DNA of 64,000 bases from Salticus scenicus (GCA_963930645.1 OZ005662.1:4159436-4223435); one strand, 5' to 3'; counted from the stretch's first letter, positions 43,311 to 55,400 are shown. Notes: generated by a model from the sequence alone, not told the origin. Numbers and translations: made by a program.

Positions 43311-44921
43311 CAGGGTTGGGTTTCTTCTGGAAGAAACTAGTTTCTTCCAGGACAGTGGAAGAAACTGGAAAAAACCGGAAGAAATGGAAGAAACTAACCA
43401 GAAGACAAAACAGATGTTCGAAATTAAAATTTATGAACTATATAAACTCAAAGCATAAATATAATGTCAAATCTAAACTATAATCCAATTAATATTAAAA
43501 ATATTGTTAGAAAAATAAGTTATTTTATAACAAACACTAAATATATATAGGTGATGGGTTTTTACTTTTCAATGCTGATATTTTTAGAACTTTTTGCATA
43601 TATACTACCTCATATTAGTATACATTCAGACAGTACAAGTGATAATAATTACGGAATTAACCATAATATTTGCACTTTTTTTTAAAGGATACAATTTTTT
43701 GTATAAACTCGAAGCTGTATTAATAAGTAATATACCTACTTTTAAACTCTCCTGCAAGTTGTTTAGGATTAAAAAAAAAAAAAAAAAGCATAGTTTGTAT
43801 TTATCTATTTTAAGTTGAAAAATAAGTGCAGTATTGAACTACTCTAAAACATTTCATTTGTTTTACAGTTTTTAACTCCCTCTAACTCTCAAAAATTTTG
43901 TCTAGAGGTGTGGATTATAGGAATTTGTAGATTAGAGATCATTGCCTTTGTTTACAGTTTTCTTTTGCAGATACAGAGTCAGTTATTATTAATTCATGAG
44001 AATAGACATCAGAATGGAAAGACGATTTCTAATAAATTTTAGAATAAAGTATTTCTTCAATATTAATAAAACTAATCGATCACATTCATATATGATAAAT
44101 AATTTAAGCATATTCAAATAATAGGTACCTATAAAATGTAAACAAACATATTTAAAAAATATGAAACTAAATATTTTTGAAAGTTCGGAAATAATATTCA
44201 TCACTGATTAATTTTGTTAAACATTGATGTAATAGTGATTTGTTTTAAGCACTAGTCTGTATGAATTGCAGGATAATAAAGACAAGAATGTCCCCCCCCC
44301 CTCCCAAGTTGAGATTCAAAGTAAGGATTAAGCTAAAAATTTTATTTAAAAAAAGTAAAAATGTGAGAAATGTGAATTTATTTGAAATATGAGATGTAAA
44401 TTTCTTTTTCACTGTACTGTATTAGGAAAATGAAGTTTTTGATGACATTTTGTAATACAGTAATTATTGAATAATTGCTCTTTTAATTAATTGAATGTTT
44501 GTTAAGAGCTGTTTTATCAGAAAGTATAAGCAAGTGATACAAACTGTTATTTATTACCAGTTAAAGAAATAAAATTGTCTAAATAATAAATTATAAAACT
44601 TTACGTTTTTAAAATTGAAATTGATTTTTTTACTGGATTTTGAGTATTTTGGATCATGATTATCAGATACCGAAGATCACTTCGGTAAAAATCTCATAAT
44701 TATTAATTAAATATGTAATTAAATTTTTATAGGTATAATTAAAGTTACTTAAAGTTGTTTATAAGATAAATGCATCAATTGTATCTTACAAATCTGCAAT
44801 TTATGGGATAAATTTTTAAGAAAAACAGTTTCTTCCATTTCTTCCACTTGGAAGGAACCTATTTCTTCCGGCCGGTTTTTTCCATGGTTTTTTCCGCCTT
44901 GGAAGAAACTTGCCAACCCTG
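43311..44921. mobile_element. hAT-like MITE with GGAAGAAA subterminal repeats (1611 bp)
   Basis: Both ends begin CAGGGTTGG (the right one in reverse). The left subterminal 85 bp holds at least six GGAAGAAA or TTTCTTCC motifs, and the right subterminal 100 bp carries the inverse set. The flanks CTTTGGTG (43303-43310) and CTTTGATG (44922-44929) match at 7 of 8, as expected for an older hAT insertion. The interior is AT-rich and has no transposase. Confidence 0.8.
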
Positions 44922-45383
44922 CTTTGATGTAGCTTGTGCCGGGGCGTGGCATTTGGTTTTGCACTATAGTTTAATTTTCTTGTTTGAAAACATTATGGAG
45001 TTTGTTCTCATGTGGAAAACTCATGATGTAACTTGTTGCTGTTTGCTGTAGAAAAGTGTGGCATTTACACGTTGTTGTCTGCTTATTTTAAGCAATTCAC
45101 CCTCCCCCCCCCTTTTTTTTTATATGTTATATTTCATTTAAAAAATTAGTTACCCAAAAAAGTGGAAAGTAGAGTATCGATTTTGTTGTGAAGAGCTTCA
45201 TAAGAAAAATTATCAAAATTCATCTGCAGCGGAAACATCTAAATGAAAATAAGACAAACAAATAATCCGTTGGTCAAAAATCGATATTTGACCACACGAA
45301 AATCTCGGCAGCTGTTATAGATACAGAAAACTTGGCTACAGTGTCAGCAAAAAAAAAAAAATCTTTGCACTTAAGCGGCAATA

Positions 45384-45537
45384 AAACTTTACATGTCAAT
45401 TGCCATTCCTGGAATAAAAATGTGTCGAACCCCAGCGATGACACGTTGTGTTGTCGATCACAAACGACTTCTTACGATTCTATTAACACTCATCACTGGG
45501 GTTCGACACATTTTGATGGCGGGAATATGTAAAGTTT
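45384..45537. repeat. Fold-back sequence, about 50-bp arms
   Basis: AAACTTTACAT, CCATTCCTGGAATAAAAATG and TGTCGAACCCCAGCGATGA are inverted as TCATCACTGGGGTTCGACA, CATTTTGATGGCGGGAATAT and ATGTAAAGTTT, with a loop of about 55 bp between. No target duplication was seen. It explains the overlapping ORFs on both strands here. Confidence 0.7.
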
Positions 45538-45653
45538 TTTTTTTCTTGCTGCTCAAGTTTAAAGATTTTTTTTGTCGCCACTGTACTGCTACAGAAATCT
45601 TAGCAACTGTTTCAGAAAATAGTGTATGTTTTACACAAATTTCGGCAGCTGAT

Positions 45654-45745
45654 GCAGAAACTTTGGCATCAACAACTAATGCAGAAACTTCGGCATCGAC
45701 AACTAATGTGGAAACTTTGGCATCAGCAGCTATTGCAGAAGCATA
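45654..45745 (+). repeat. Minisatellite, 27-bp unit, about 3.3 copies
   Basis: GCAGAAACTTTGGCATCAAC, GCAGAAACTTCGGCATCGAC and GTGGAAACTTTGGCATCAGC recur every 27 bp. On the plus strand the array lies in an ORF ending at 45746 and reads as a 9-residue repeat (AETLASTTN). No gene context was found, so the coding reading is probably fortuitous. Confidence 0.8.
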
Positions 45746-45756
45746 GAACTTATAAT

Positions 45757-46892
45757 TAGTGCTGCACCGAGTAGCATTTTGGCCGAGTACCGAGTACTCG
45801 GCCGAGTACCAAGTAGTTGTAAGAAAGAATAATTGAAATTGACGTATATATGAAGAATTTTGCACATCTTGAAATTTAAAAAAGGCCTTTTGAACACAAA
45901 ATTAAGTTAAATGGCAAGCATTACATGAAACGTTTCAGAAATTTTGTAGTGTATATACACAATTAGGTTCATTGTTATATTTGATACTTCCAGCTTAGTG
46001 GATTATTAAAACCATAATAACTGATAACTTCATTCTTTATTATATAGTCTTTCTCAGATGTGAATCATTCTCAGATAATTCTTAGAGAATATAAAAGTTC
46101 TTTATAGGCTTAATTTAAGATGCATGAAATTTACATATGAAATGAGAACATTAAAATAAATATTTTATCATCATTTCAAACATGATAGACTTCATTAATC
46201 TTCAAATTCTAGAAGAGTAAAAAGGTAGGTGGTTTCGGGCCATAATTTGCAGAACAACAAATTTGATAATATATTTTTATTAACATTTTAGTGTATTTAC
46301 CTTTTTCATAATTATTATTTTTTAAATTAAAAATGAATCTTTTTTTTTTTTTTTACAGTTTTAAAAGTGTCTTACTTTTATTTGCACAAATACGTAACTA
46401 AAGTTTCATCTACTATAGTAGTATTATATAAGGGGTTCTTTTTTCTAAAATATTTTATTTTTGTCTGTTTTATAGATACAATTTTATGTACAAAGTTTTT
46501 GTAAAAAAAAAAAAAGAAAAAAAAAATGCATATTACACACATACAACATGGTTATACTTAAATTCTTGTAACTAAAATTGATAAGCTCAAATCATGAATC
46601 GTCTCTATATCGAGCTTAGTGGCAAACTACTTGCCCATTTTAACTGCAGAAAGCTGTTCGCAGCAAAAGTTTAATGACTATGTTTATATTTTCATATTTT
46701 TTAAGTTTAGTTATTAAAAAAACAACTCTTATGAATACATTTCTTTCAATAATACATAAAAATAATGAAATTCTTACAACTACTCGGTATTGGCCGAATA
46801 CCTAGTCCATATTTGGCCGAGTACCGAGTCCTCGGCAAACTGGCCGAGTATGCAGAGTACCGAGTATATAACGAGTACTCGGTACAGCTCTA
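45757..46892. mobile_element. hAT MITE with CCGAGTACTCGG subterminal repeats (1136 bp)
   Basis: Ends TAGTGCTGCACCGAGTA (left) and TAGAGCTGTACCGAGTA (right, in reverse). GGCCGAGTACCGAGTACTCG-type palindromic motifs crowd both subterminal regions, and TTGTAAGAA / TTCTTACAA marks the inner edge of the inversions. The 8-bp direct repeat CTTATAAT at 45749-45756 and 46893-46900 is exact. No coding capacity. Confidence 0.9.
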
Positions 46893-46900
46893 CTTATAAT

Positions 46901-48435
46901 GCATTCAATATATATAGCATCGATGATATCTTCAGTAGAATCTGTTTGTGAATCCCTAACATCAACATATGAATATCATATCAGTAGGTGATGACAGATC
47001 ACTGAGGAGACAGCTCTACATGAGATGATATCAGTTAATGGCTCTCTTCCGACAAATTGCGGTTCAATTATATCTGAAGTAATATGATTGTTATTTTGGT
47101 TCACAGAAAGACTGGCATTTTGTGCGTAGCAGTAGCAATTTAAGGGACTGGACAGGATCTAAATGTGTTGGCAAACTCATGACCAGAAAATTCTCCTTTT
47201 CTTTTCTTTTTATGATATAAATTAAATGCTTTATTTTAAGCTTTTCATCCTTAATTTTGAACTATTTTACGCTTTATTTTAAGCTATTTTATGCTTTATT
47301 TACCTTATATTTGTTGTTTTTTTAGTTTTATTTATCTTTTTTACTTTATGCATGTTTTTTTTTTGTTGTTGTTGTTGTTGTTAATTTAGTGTTTACACTT
47401 ACAGAAAGTATTTCATTTTATCCACCTCTGGTCATATCATATGTATAATCATTTGACCTTTTAATATACATATATATCTGTAGAATACTTTTAAATCATA
47501 TTTAATTTTTTTTTTAATTTCTTTAAAACCTGCATTTTGAAAGATAAGAATTCAGGCTTTATGTTTGATATATATATATATATAGGATATATAAAGTGTA
47601 TTTATTGTTTAACAATTTTGTTTTATAAATGTGTACATAAACTTATTTATTTATTTATTTTAGATCAAAAAATGTATTAACCTTTTTTCACTGTTAATTA
47701 ATTAAATATTAATTTTAATTGTCAATTGATGAAATTTATCAAATTTTGAAACTATTTTGCTTAAATTAAAAATATTTTGATTTAAATTAAATACATAATT
47801 TATGTTTAATCGGAACTAATTTCTGATATACAGTCAGTTCCTTTTAAACTGCAGACCTGTAATCTGCAGTTATTATTATTATTTTTTTTTTTTTTATGTA
47901 AACAAAGAATTGGATAACCTGGGATTAAAAAAAAAGGAAATCAGCCACATTCCCCCCCCCCCTCTCATTTTTTAATAAAATATTTAGATATAATCCTTAC
48001 TTACAAACATAATTAGGTAAAACATAGTGAGATTTTGATATTTGTTATCCCACAATTCTTATGGACTACTTCCAAGTCAAGCCAAAGAACATCTGGAAAG
48101 TATATAAAAATTTTAAAACAAACCACTATTACATCAATGTTTAACAAAATTAAAAATAATTAATGACAGATATATTTACTTCTATACTTTTTATTTATTT
48201 ATTTAATTTTTATAAATATGCATGTTTTTATTTTTGTAATCAGATGGAATGTCGATGTGTATAACTTGTTTATTGTTGTCATTTTAAATAGACATTTCGG
48301 AATAACTTTTTCGATAAAATCGTTGCTTACAAATCGTTACAAGCACAAATCATTGGCGTTTCATTTCAGTAAAAAACTGGAAAATATTAACTGTTTTTTC
48401 ATTATTATTCAACAGAACAAACATAGGCAGTATCT
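46901..48435. other. AT-rich intergenic DNA
   Basis: Contains (GTT)n at 47363-47380 and (TA)n at 47569-47582. No gene recognised. Confidence 0.4.
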
Positions 48436-48439
48436 TTAA

Positions 48440-48889
48440 AAGGGCCCAGGCTCATGACAATATCGCTCCACTTATCGTCCCCAGATGCTAGAGCCAATGT
48501 TTTTCTATGGAGAATTTCGCTCCATTATAACTCATTAACTAATATCTCCTTATATTATATATTTTTAAATTCCGTTTTCACATTCAGAAACTTCACAAAT
48601 CGCTTTCTAAAAATTATTTCTTTTTAAATTTTTAATATTTTATTTTGAGGTTGTAAAATGAGAATTTTCACAATGTGAATTTTTTCATTTTTGAGCTTTA
48701 AAAATAAAACCTTAAAAATAAAAATAATCAATTTTTAGAAAGCGATAAATTGTTTAATAGTTGTTGATTTTCGGAAAGTGAAAACGGAATTTAAGTATAT
48801 ATATATTAGTTAATGAATAATAATGAGGCAAAATTTCCTATAGAATAACATTGGCTTCGGCTTTCGGAGACGATAGGTAGAGAGTCCCC
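48440..48889. mobile_element. TTAA-flanked palindromic (fold-back) MITE, copy 2 (450 bp)
   Basis: TTAA at 48436-48439 and 48890-48893 flanks an imperfect palindrome. GAGCCAATGTTTTTCTATGG / CCTATAGAATAACATTGGCT, TTAACTAATAT / ATATTAGTTAA, TTCCGTTTTCACATT / AAGTGAAAACGGAA and TCGCTTTCTAAAAATT / AATTTTTAGAAAGCGA are paired arms. It belongs to the same family as 8849-9232. Confidence 0.78.
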
Positions 48890-48893
48890 TTAA

Positions 48894-49909
48894 GGCTGAA
48901 TTCAGCCTTTTTAAGCTTGAAAATTATTATTCTTGGGATCAATGCAAATCTACATTAAAACTTTTTGGACATGTGAAGGGGGGGGGGGGTCAGCCTGAAT
49001 TTGTGCAATATATTATTAGCAATTTCTATGTGATTGGCTTTCAAGAAATGTTAAATTCAAACTTGGAGAAAATGAAAAAGAAATAGCACTTCAACTGCAT
49101 TTTCCTAATGAACTTGAACTGCATTATTTTTCTAATCAATTATCCCAGCAAACAGTGCTTCTATAGAATAAACTAATTTTCAAGTATAAGTAATAATTTT
49201 GTCTGTTTTTAAGCACTTACAACTATTTTAATTATAATTAATATGATATTTAATGTAAGATTTATTGTTCTGATTTTGTTTATTGTGTGCACATGTATGC
49301 AATCAGATTTAGCATTATTTTTATTATTGAAAAATTTATATTGTGTCAGTTGCCTGATACCCCAGGAGCAGAATTATATCCGATGTTCTGCAACGAGACA
49401 TTAAAATTTGCAAAGTTTCTGCAGGTATTTTGTCCAAATTTGTCAAAGCACAGTAAAATGCAAAATAAGCATAAAAATAATACTTATTAGTAAAATATTT
49501 ATTACACATTTATAATAAAACATGGTTTAAAATTTTTATAATCTATAACTGAGGCATACACCCAGAATTTGTAATTTTTTCAATGGCTTTTGGCATTAAT
49601 ATTGTCACATTAATGTGGATAATACTACTTACAAAGTGTTTATAAATTTTGTCTATACATTGAAACAATGACTGTTTCCAGCAATTTTCTAGTATGCTAA
49701 CAGATTTACAGGTCAGTTGAGCATATCTAGGTTTTATTAATTTTAAAATGTTAGCTGTGTCAATCAACATCATCCAGTTAGGGGATAGATGAAATGTTCT
49801 GCAAAAGCCTCAATTGTTCTGCGACGTGCGTCGCATTTTTAAGCACTTTCTGCTCCTGGGCCTGATACCACTTTTGAGAGAGGGGGGGGGGCGTGAAAAG
49901 TTCAGTCTT
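48894..49909. other. AT-rich intergenic DNA
   Basis: A G-run lies at 48979-48990. The minus ORF 49543-49773 and plus ORF 49287-49490 show no family features. Confidence 0.4.
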
Positions 49910-49919
49910 TTTTTCTGTA

Positions 49920-50253
49920 AGTTTGTACCATGTCTGGTACCATGTCTGTTTTTCATGTTATTAGTGGTCCGTGTATGCGCTGCCGCAAGCACCAGTGTCA
50001 CAAGGCAGAGTTTCGTTTGGTTCAAGTAATTTCTTTATTACAGCTGATTAATTTTTTCGTGATGCTTTCATTTAAAAGTAGAAATTCAAACAAAATCGAT
50101 TTAAAGATATAAAATCATACAAATTTAAGGCTATTATCATGGGCGCGGGCAACACCGGGCAGGTTAATTTTTGGGAATTTATTTATGTTATTAGCGGCCT
50201 GCGTAAACACTGCCTCAGGCACTGGGGTCACAAGGCAGAGTTTCATTCAGTTC

Positions 50254-50285
<32 letters not shown>

Positions 50286-50940
50286 CTGATTATTATTATT
50301 TATTTATTTATTTTTTTTTTTTTTTTGCAATGCTTTTAATTTAAAAATAGAAATGCAAACAAAATCAAGTTAAAGATATAAAATCATACAAATTTAAGTT
50401 CATTTAAAGTTAGTATCATGGGCCCAAGAAACGCTGGTTGGGTTCGTTTGGTTCTAGGTTAATTTTTGGGAATTTTTTATGTTAGCCGCGTGTGCGCTGC
50501 TATAGGCACCGGGTTCACAAGGGAGAGTTTCGTTCAGTTTGAGATAATTTTTTTTGCTACAGCTGATTATATTTTTCGCGATGCTTTTATTTAAAAATAG
50601 AAATTCAAGCAAAATCGAGTTAAAGATATAAAATCATACAAATTTAAGGCTATTATCATGGGCGCGGGCAATACCAGGCGGGTTCGTTTGGTTCCAGGTT
50701 AATTTTTGGGAAATTTTTTATGTTATTAGTGGCCAGTGTATGTTCTGTCACAGGCACCAGGGTCACAAGGCAGAGTTTCGTTTGGTTGGATGTAATTTTT
50801 TTGTTACAGCTGATTATATTTTTCATGATTTTTTTATTTAAAAATAGAAATTCAAACAAAATTGAGTGAAAGATATAAAATCATACAAATTTAAGGTTAT
50901 TATCAAGGGCCCGGGCAATGCCGGGCAGGCCAGCTAACAT
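49920..50940 (+). repeat. Tandem array of about 230-290-bp GC-headed units, four copies
   Basis: Each unit has GTGTATGCGCTGCC or a variant, a CAGGCACCGGGTCACAAGG-like stretch, CAGAGTTTCGTTTGGTT, CAGCTGATTA, TTCAAACAAAATCGA, AAAGATATAAAATCATACAA and then ATCATGGGCGCGGGCAA. CAGAGTTTC occurs near 50006, 50238, 50525 and 50772. The array ends GGGCCCGGGCAATGCCGGGC then AGGCCAGCTAAC, a GC-rich terminal hairpin like other CTAGC..CCGGC repeats. The units are long and GC-headed, so this looks like a tandemly duplicated end of a mobile repeat. Confidence 0.75.
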
Positions 50941-51839
50941 GTAGTCTTGGTATTAAACAAAATAGATAAAATATAGCAATGCAACTGTTTATCTGAAGTC
51001 AATTTGACGTCACACTGACAGTACTTTGTAGAAAGTGATGTCATATATAGTATTTCTATTTATAAGCATTTTTCCGAATTTCTTTTTTTTAAGTGAAATG
51101 GCATAAATTATATTAGAGGGTTTAATTGGAAATACATTTAAATAATGATGTGACGATTTTTGAAACATTACTGTCAATAAAGTGACTGTTGAATTTGACA
51201 GGTTCCAGCTAGTTATAATTAATTAAAAATTAAATGACCGCCATATTCTTAATATTTGGTTTGGTCTAAACTGTAAAATGAATTCTTATTTCATTCTATT
51301 CAGTATTTTATCACAATTTTGAATTTAATTTTTTGTTATTAAGTTATTTTGTGTAAAACTAAAATTAGTGACAAAAGAAAAATATTTTAACCCTTCCATG
51401 TACGATTTTTGTATTAGAAATAATTGTGCATTTTTATATGGTTAAAGTAATATATATATATATATGTATATGCAAAAAAAAAAAAATAATAATTTTTGTT
51501 AATATTGATGCTGACATATTTTATTCATATTTGAAAACTTATTTAATAAAGGAATTCAGAACAAAGTTATCATTGACTGCATTTTACACTTACTAGGTGT
51601 CAGCAGTTAATCCAAGTTTTAATTTTTTGGCGCCCATTTTCTGTACAAAAAACTAAACACAAAAAACTGTTTTGTGTGTAGAAACTAGAAAGTTTGTATG
51701 AATGATGAATGTCAATTACTTTACAACTATAGATTTTATTACTATGGATGGCTGTTTGATAAAGTGGAAGATGCGTGACTCTATCACAGCTGCATCCATC
51801 CCAAAGCATTCAAAATTAAATTATAAAAAAAATTATTGT
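50941..51839. other. AT-rich intergenic DNA
   Basis: (TA)n at 51450-51465. TTAACCCTTCCATG at 51389 resembles a piggyBac-type end but has no partner. Confidence 0.4.
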
Positions 51840-52920
51840 TTAGTGCAAACTTCATGGAGCAAAGCAAGATGTGGGTTTTAACAACGCTACTCCGATGAAA
51901 CAAATGTTCAGCCAGATTTGTTGAAAGAAGGATACGGCTCAGATTTTATGTGTTGGTAAACTTGCATTGTTTTATTTGATTTTAACAAAACATGCTGATG
52001 ATTTCAATGCCGAAAACATTTTTGGGATCTTTTGACATGTAATATGACAGAGCTGTTAATAAAATACCTTTAGTTATTAGAGGAAGCAAGAAACATTGGT
52101 GCTTTAAAGGAGTTAATTTGCCCATGGATCAACATAATAATAAGGAAACATGGGTGATAGCTGCAGTCCTCTGATTTTTTCATGAAATGAAACAAAATGC
52201 CAATTGAAAAGATTATTCTGGTTTAGAACAATTGCATTGCATAATAAGTTGCACATTTAATGTTGCAACACACAAAACTTTTTATTTCTGCCTAATTCAA
52301 CCAGTTAAATTTAGAGAATCAGAGCTTTAAATGTTATTAGTAGAAAAGAATTAGCCAAAAAATCTATCAGAAATTGATGTCTGTGATTAATCTGCATCAT
52401 TTTCTGTAAACACTGCAGCAAAATCTGTCAGTTTCTTCTATTCAATGCATTATTCTTTGATTGCATTTCTTGTGACCATGGGGACCTCTGTACAAAGACA
52501 GAGTCGACGAGTCTAGTGTTAAAATAGGGGGGATAAACCTTGTTGTTTACAGAAAATAAACGATAAATCCTAAACTGTCAGTCAATTTGCCAGCCCACCA
52601 TGCCTTTAGAATCGTCCTCACTGCTAGATGTAGAAAACATGGTTACACTATACATAAAAATGTTTTGGGAGAGTACAATTACACAGTCACAAAATGCTTC
52701 TTAGCAGTAAGTCCGAATAAGATTCTCAAGAAAAAATGCTGCATCTTTGAAGTTCATGAACAGTTTGACAAGGACTTTCTTCATTGTGTTAAGATTGATG
52801 AAAACTTCGTAAGTTCAACTGAATTTTCTTCCACTGAAATCTTGGATTTGTTCTCACCTTCAAGAGTTGCATTAGAATGCCGAGTAAAGATGAAACTTCT
52901 AATTTAGGTGTGATGACGGA
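51840..52920 (+). pseudogene. Decayed pogo/Tigger (jerky-like) DDE transposase
   Basis: Across frames the plus strand reads LLKEGYGSDFMC, FNAENIFGIF (compare pogo FNADETGLFW), KIPLVIRGSKKHWCFKGV (compare KPLVIGKSKKPRCFKNV) and NLPMDQHNNKETWVIAA (compare LPVxYxxNKxAWMT), in the order of a pogo/Tigger catalytic domain. Near 52580-52600, NLPAHHAF resembles the second-Asp block DNAPAHP. Several stops and frame changes intervene, and the first catalytic motif has NAEN in place of NADE. A further open stretch (52587-52907) follows with no clear match. No terminal repeats could be paired. Inactive relic. Confidence 0.65.
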
Positions 52921-54020
52921 TACACGACATTGCAAAGCTCTTCATACAGGTTTCACGGGGGCCGCAATTTGCCCCCAAGTCTTCCACTACTATTTACAAG
53001 CAATTAGCTTTTTTAATTTATTGGCTTAGTATGGCAAAAATTGTTATTTAAAATTAGTGGTGGAAGATTCAAGCAAAAAATATAGATCTTATGAACTTGT
53101 TCATAAACTCAGATGGATAATGAAAGTTTGGGAGCAGGTCTTTAATGCTACATTTTTTAAAGATTTAAACTCTTAATTCTCTGTCCAAAAAAAAAAAAGA
53201 AAGAAAGAAAGAAAATCACTAATAATTTTTTAGAAGCCTAATTTTTAATTAATGTAGAAATATTAATTAATTCTGTGTGTAGTATGTGTTTCTTAATTTT
53301 ATACAGATTAATTTATTATTTTTCAATTAATAATTAGTCAAATATCTTTTTGATACTAGTTCCATTTATTGTTACATTTTGAAATTTCTTTCCGAATTAG
53401 TGGAAGAAATACTTTTTCCAGAGTTTGGGAATATTTGTCAGATATAAAAATCAGCCGCTTAAAATAATATTACTTTGGCTGAAAACAAATGTGATTTTAC
53501 TATGCGACGAGTACTGTTTATATGTTTACTGTAAAAACTGGCATATGGGCCACACATAGCCATTCATGTACGGGCCACACTAATGTAATTTTGTTTCTGG
53601 AAAAAATTAAATTTTGCAGAATCTCCAAAACACGTGTAAGGGCCTCACTTCGAAAAATAAACACCTAAAATTCATAAAGTTACATAAAAACAAGTACTAT
53701 AATATTCATTACAGTATTCATAGTTTTAATATTGGATATATCGTCAAGGTGCATTGCTGCTTTGTTTGGTTGTTACCACAACCTTTCGTCAAAGGTTGTG
53801 TTTTTTTTTAAATCCAAAACAATTGTTGCCAATTCGTGCATTTTACGGTGTTTATTCAAAGTTTTGTAATTATTGCTTTTTAAAGCCAGTTATGTCGTGC
53901 TTATATATATATATGTATATATATAATTTTTGTTGCTTCTTTGGGCTTCTTGCACCAAGTGAATAGATTTGTAAATATCTGTTTTCTTTTTATTGTTTTA
54001 TTTATTAAATTGCCCCCTCC
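52921..54020. other. AT-rich intergenic DNA
   Basis: GGGCCACAC patches at 53547 and 53575 hint at another transposon end without a partner. No gene recognised. Confidence 0.4.
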
Positions 54021-54070
54021 CAGTGGCGGATTTAAGGGGGGGTGCTAGGGGGCTGAAGCCCCCCCCCCCT
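54021..54070 (+). mobile_element. Isolated hAT-like terminus (CAGTGGCGGATT)
   Basis: CAGTGGCGGATTTAAGGGGG and a following GGGGCT/AGCCCC inversion resemble the left end of the 17977 hAT element and the right end of the 40560 element. No second end or target duplication was found nearby. Confidence 0.45.
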
Positions 54071-55231
54071 TTTTTTTTTTCTCTCATTTATTGCACGTTT
54101 CATTTCGAATTTTTCGTTAACAATTATTTTTTTGTTTAACCCCTCCTTTTTTGATTTTAATTCCGCCCACTTATGGGATTTGAATGTTCTTTTTCATTTA
54201 TTAGTGCGAGATACGTTACTGCTTTGTTTGCAGCACTCATACGTACTGTGTTCAGCTGACAAAGGATCTAGGATCATGTTTTCTTTCATCCCGAAACAAT
54301 TGTTCAGAGTTCTTACATTTTATGGTTATTCTTTTCTAAATGTCAATTGTTTTAATTTTTTTTTTTTTTTTTCTTTAAGTTGTCTGATTTTTCTGAAGCA
54401 TTATTGTTTTAAAATTGACGATTTTTATGAAGTATTGATTTTTGCAAATTATAGGCTGCCACACATGAATTGCATTAGTTTGTGTTTAGTGCAAAAAAAT
54501 AAGCATCACATTGCAACTTTTCGCACTTAAACATTGAAGAAGAAAAATAAATGAAAAATAGAACTTTTAATCTGTAACTTCAAAAGAGAAATTGAATACT
54601 CCCTTTTGCAGGTGGCAGAAATCCAAAGCACAAACAAGTTCATGATAGGTAACTTACTTATGGCAAATCTAGTGAGCAAGTTACGTGTATGAGCAGGGCT
54701 ATTGTGACTCTATTCGAAACCTGCTTTATGTGTTCGAGTTAACACTGCAATGCTATGGTGCTTCTTACAACCTCTTGGGAGACAATGTGATGTTTGTTTG
54801 TGTTAAGGGCGTTTTTTTTTTTTTTTTTTTACACTGGTTGTAAAGACAGTAGGAAACAAGATCTTATTTATGTTTTATATATATATATATATTTTTCCCT
54901 TCCGAAAAGTGAAAGCTGAACTCTTTTGTTCCTATTTTATATTAAATGTACTAATTGTTTATATTTTTCTTTATATTTCTCTAGGGTTTCTTCTTCACCT
55001 ACAAATATGGACAAAGTGCTATTTACAAAGAATATGACAGAAAGAAGCAGCATTTTCTAGAAAGAAATAGAAAAATGTTTTTATTCATTAATAAAATTAT
55101 GTGAATGTATTTATTTTGTGAGATATAAAAAATAAAAATTAAATACTACCTCAAATAAATTTTAATTCTGTGTCCTTTAACTGATTTTTTATCATAATAA
55201 AATTTTGTAGAATTCTTTAAAGCTTTTTTAT
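54071..55231. other. AT-rich intergenic DNA
   Basis: The ORF at 54132-54530 contains a poly-Phe stretch from poly-T and no recognisable domain. Confidence 0.4.
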
Positions 55232-55324
55232 TCAGCCAGGTTGTCTGTCATCAAGCTACTTTTCTGCTATATTTTAAGCCTCCGGAAGCAGAAATGTAAC
55301 GAAAGGGGGTTCATCTGTGAATAC

Positions 55325-55400
55325 TGTGGCTGTGAGGCGCTGGGCTATGAATCCAAGGCTCGAGTGGGTTGTGAGTTTGAACCCACTCGGGGGCAAGTGT
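55325..55400 (+). repeat. tRNA-derived SINE head relic (class II-like)
   Basis: GGCTGTGAGGCGCTGGG, CTATGAATCCAAGG and GTTGTGAGTTTGAACCC follow A-box to B-box order, with an extended variable region as in Leu/Ser-type tRNAs. CGAGTGGGTT and AACCCACTCG form a perfect 10-bp inverted pair around the B-box. It shares CTATGAAyCC and GTTGTGAGTTyGA with the relic at 1601-1672. Confidence 0.5.

Noticed and set aside
45393..45865. Overlapping ORFs on both strands (117 and 135 codons)
   Set aside because: Explained by a fold-back sequence plus a 27-bp minisatellite. There is no domain on either strand.
51389..51402. piggyBac-like end TTAACCCTTCCATG
   Set aside because: No inverted partner or second TTAA border was found within the neighbouring kilobases.
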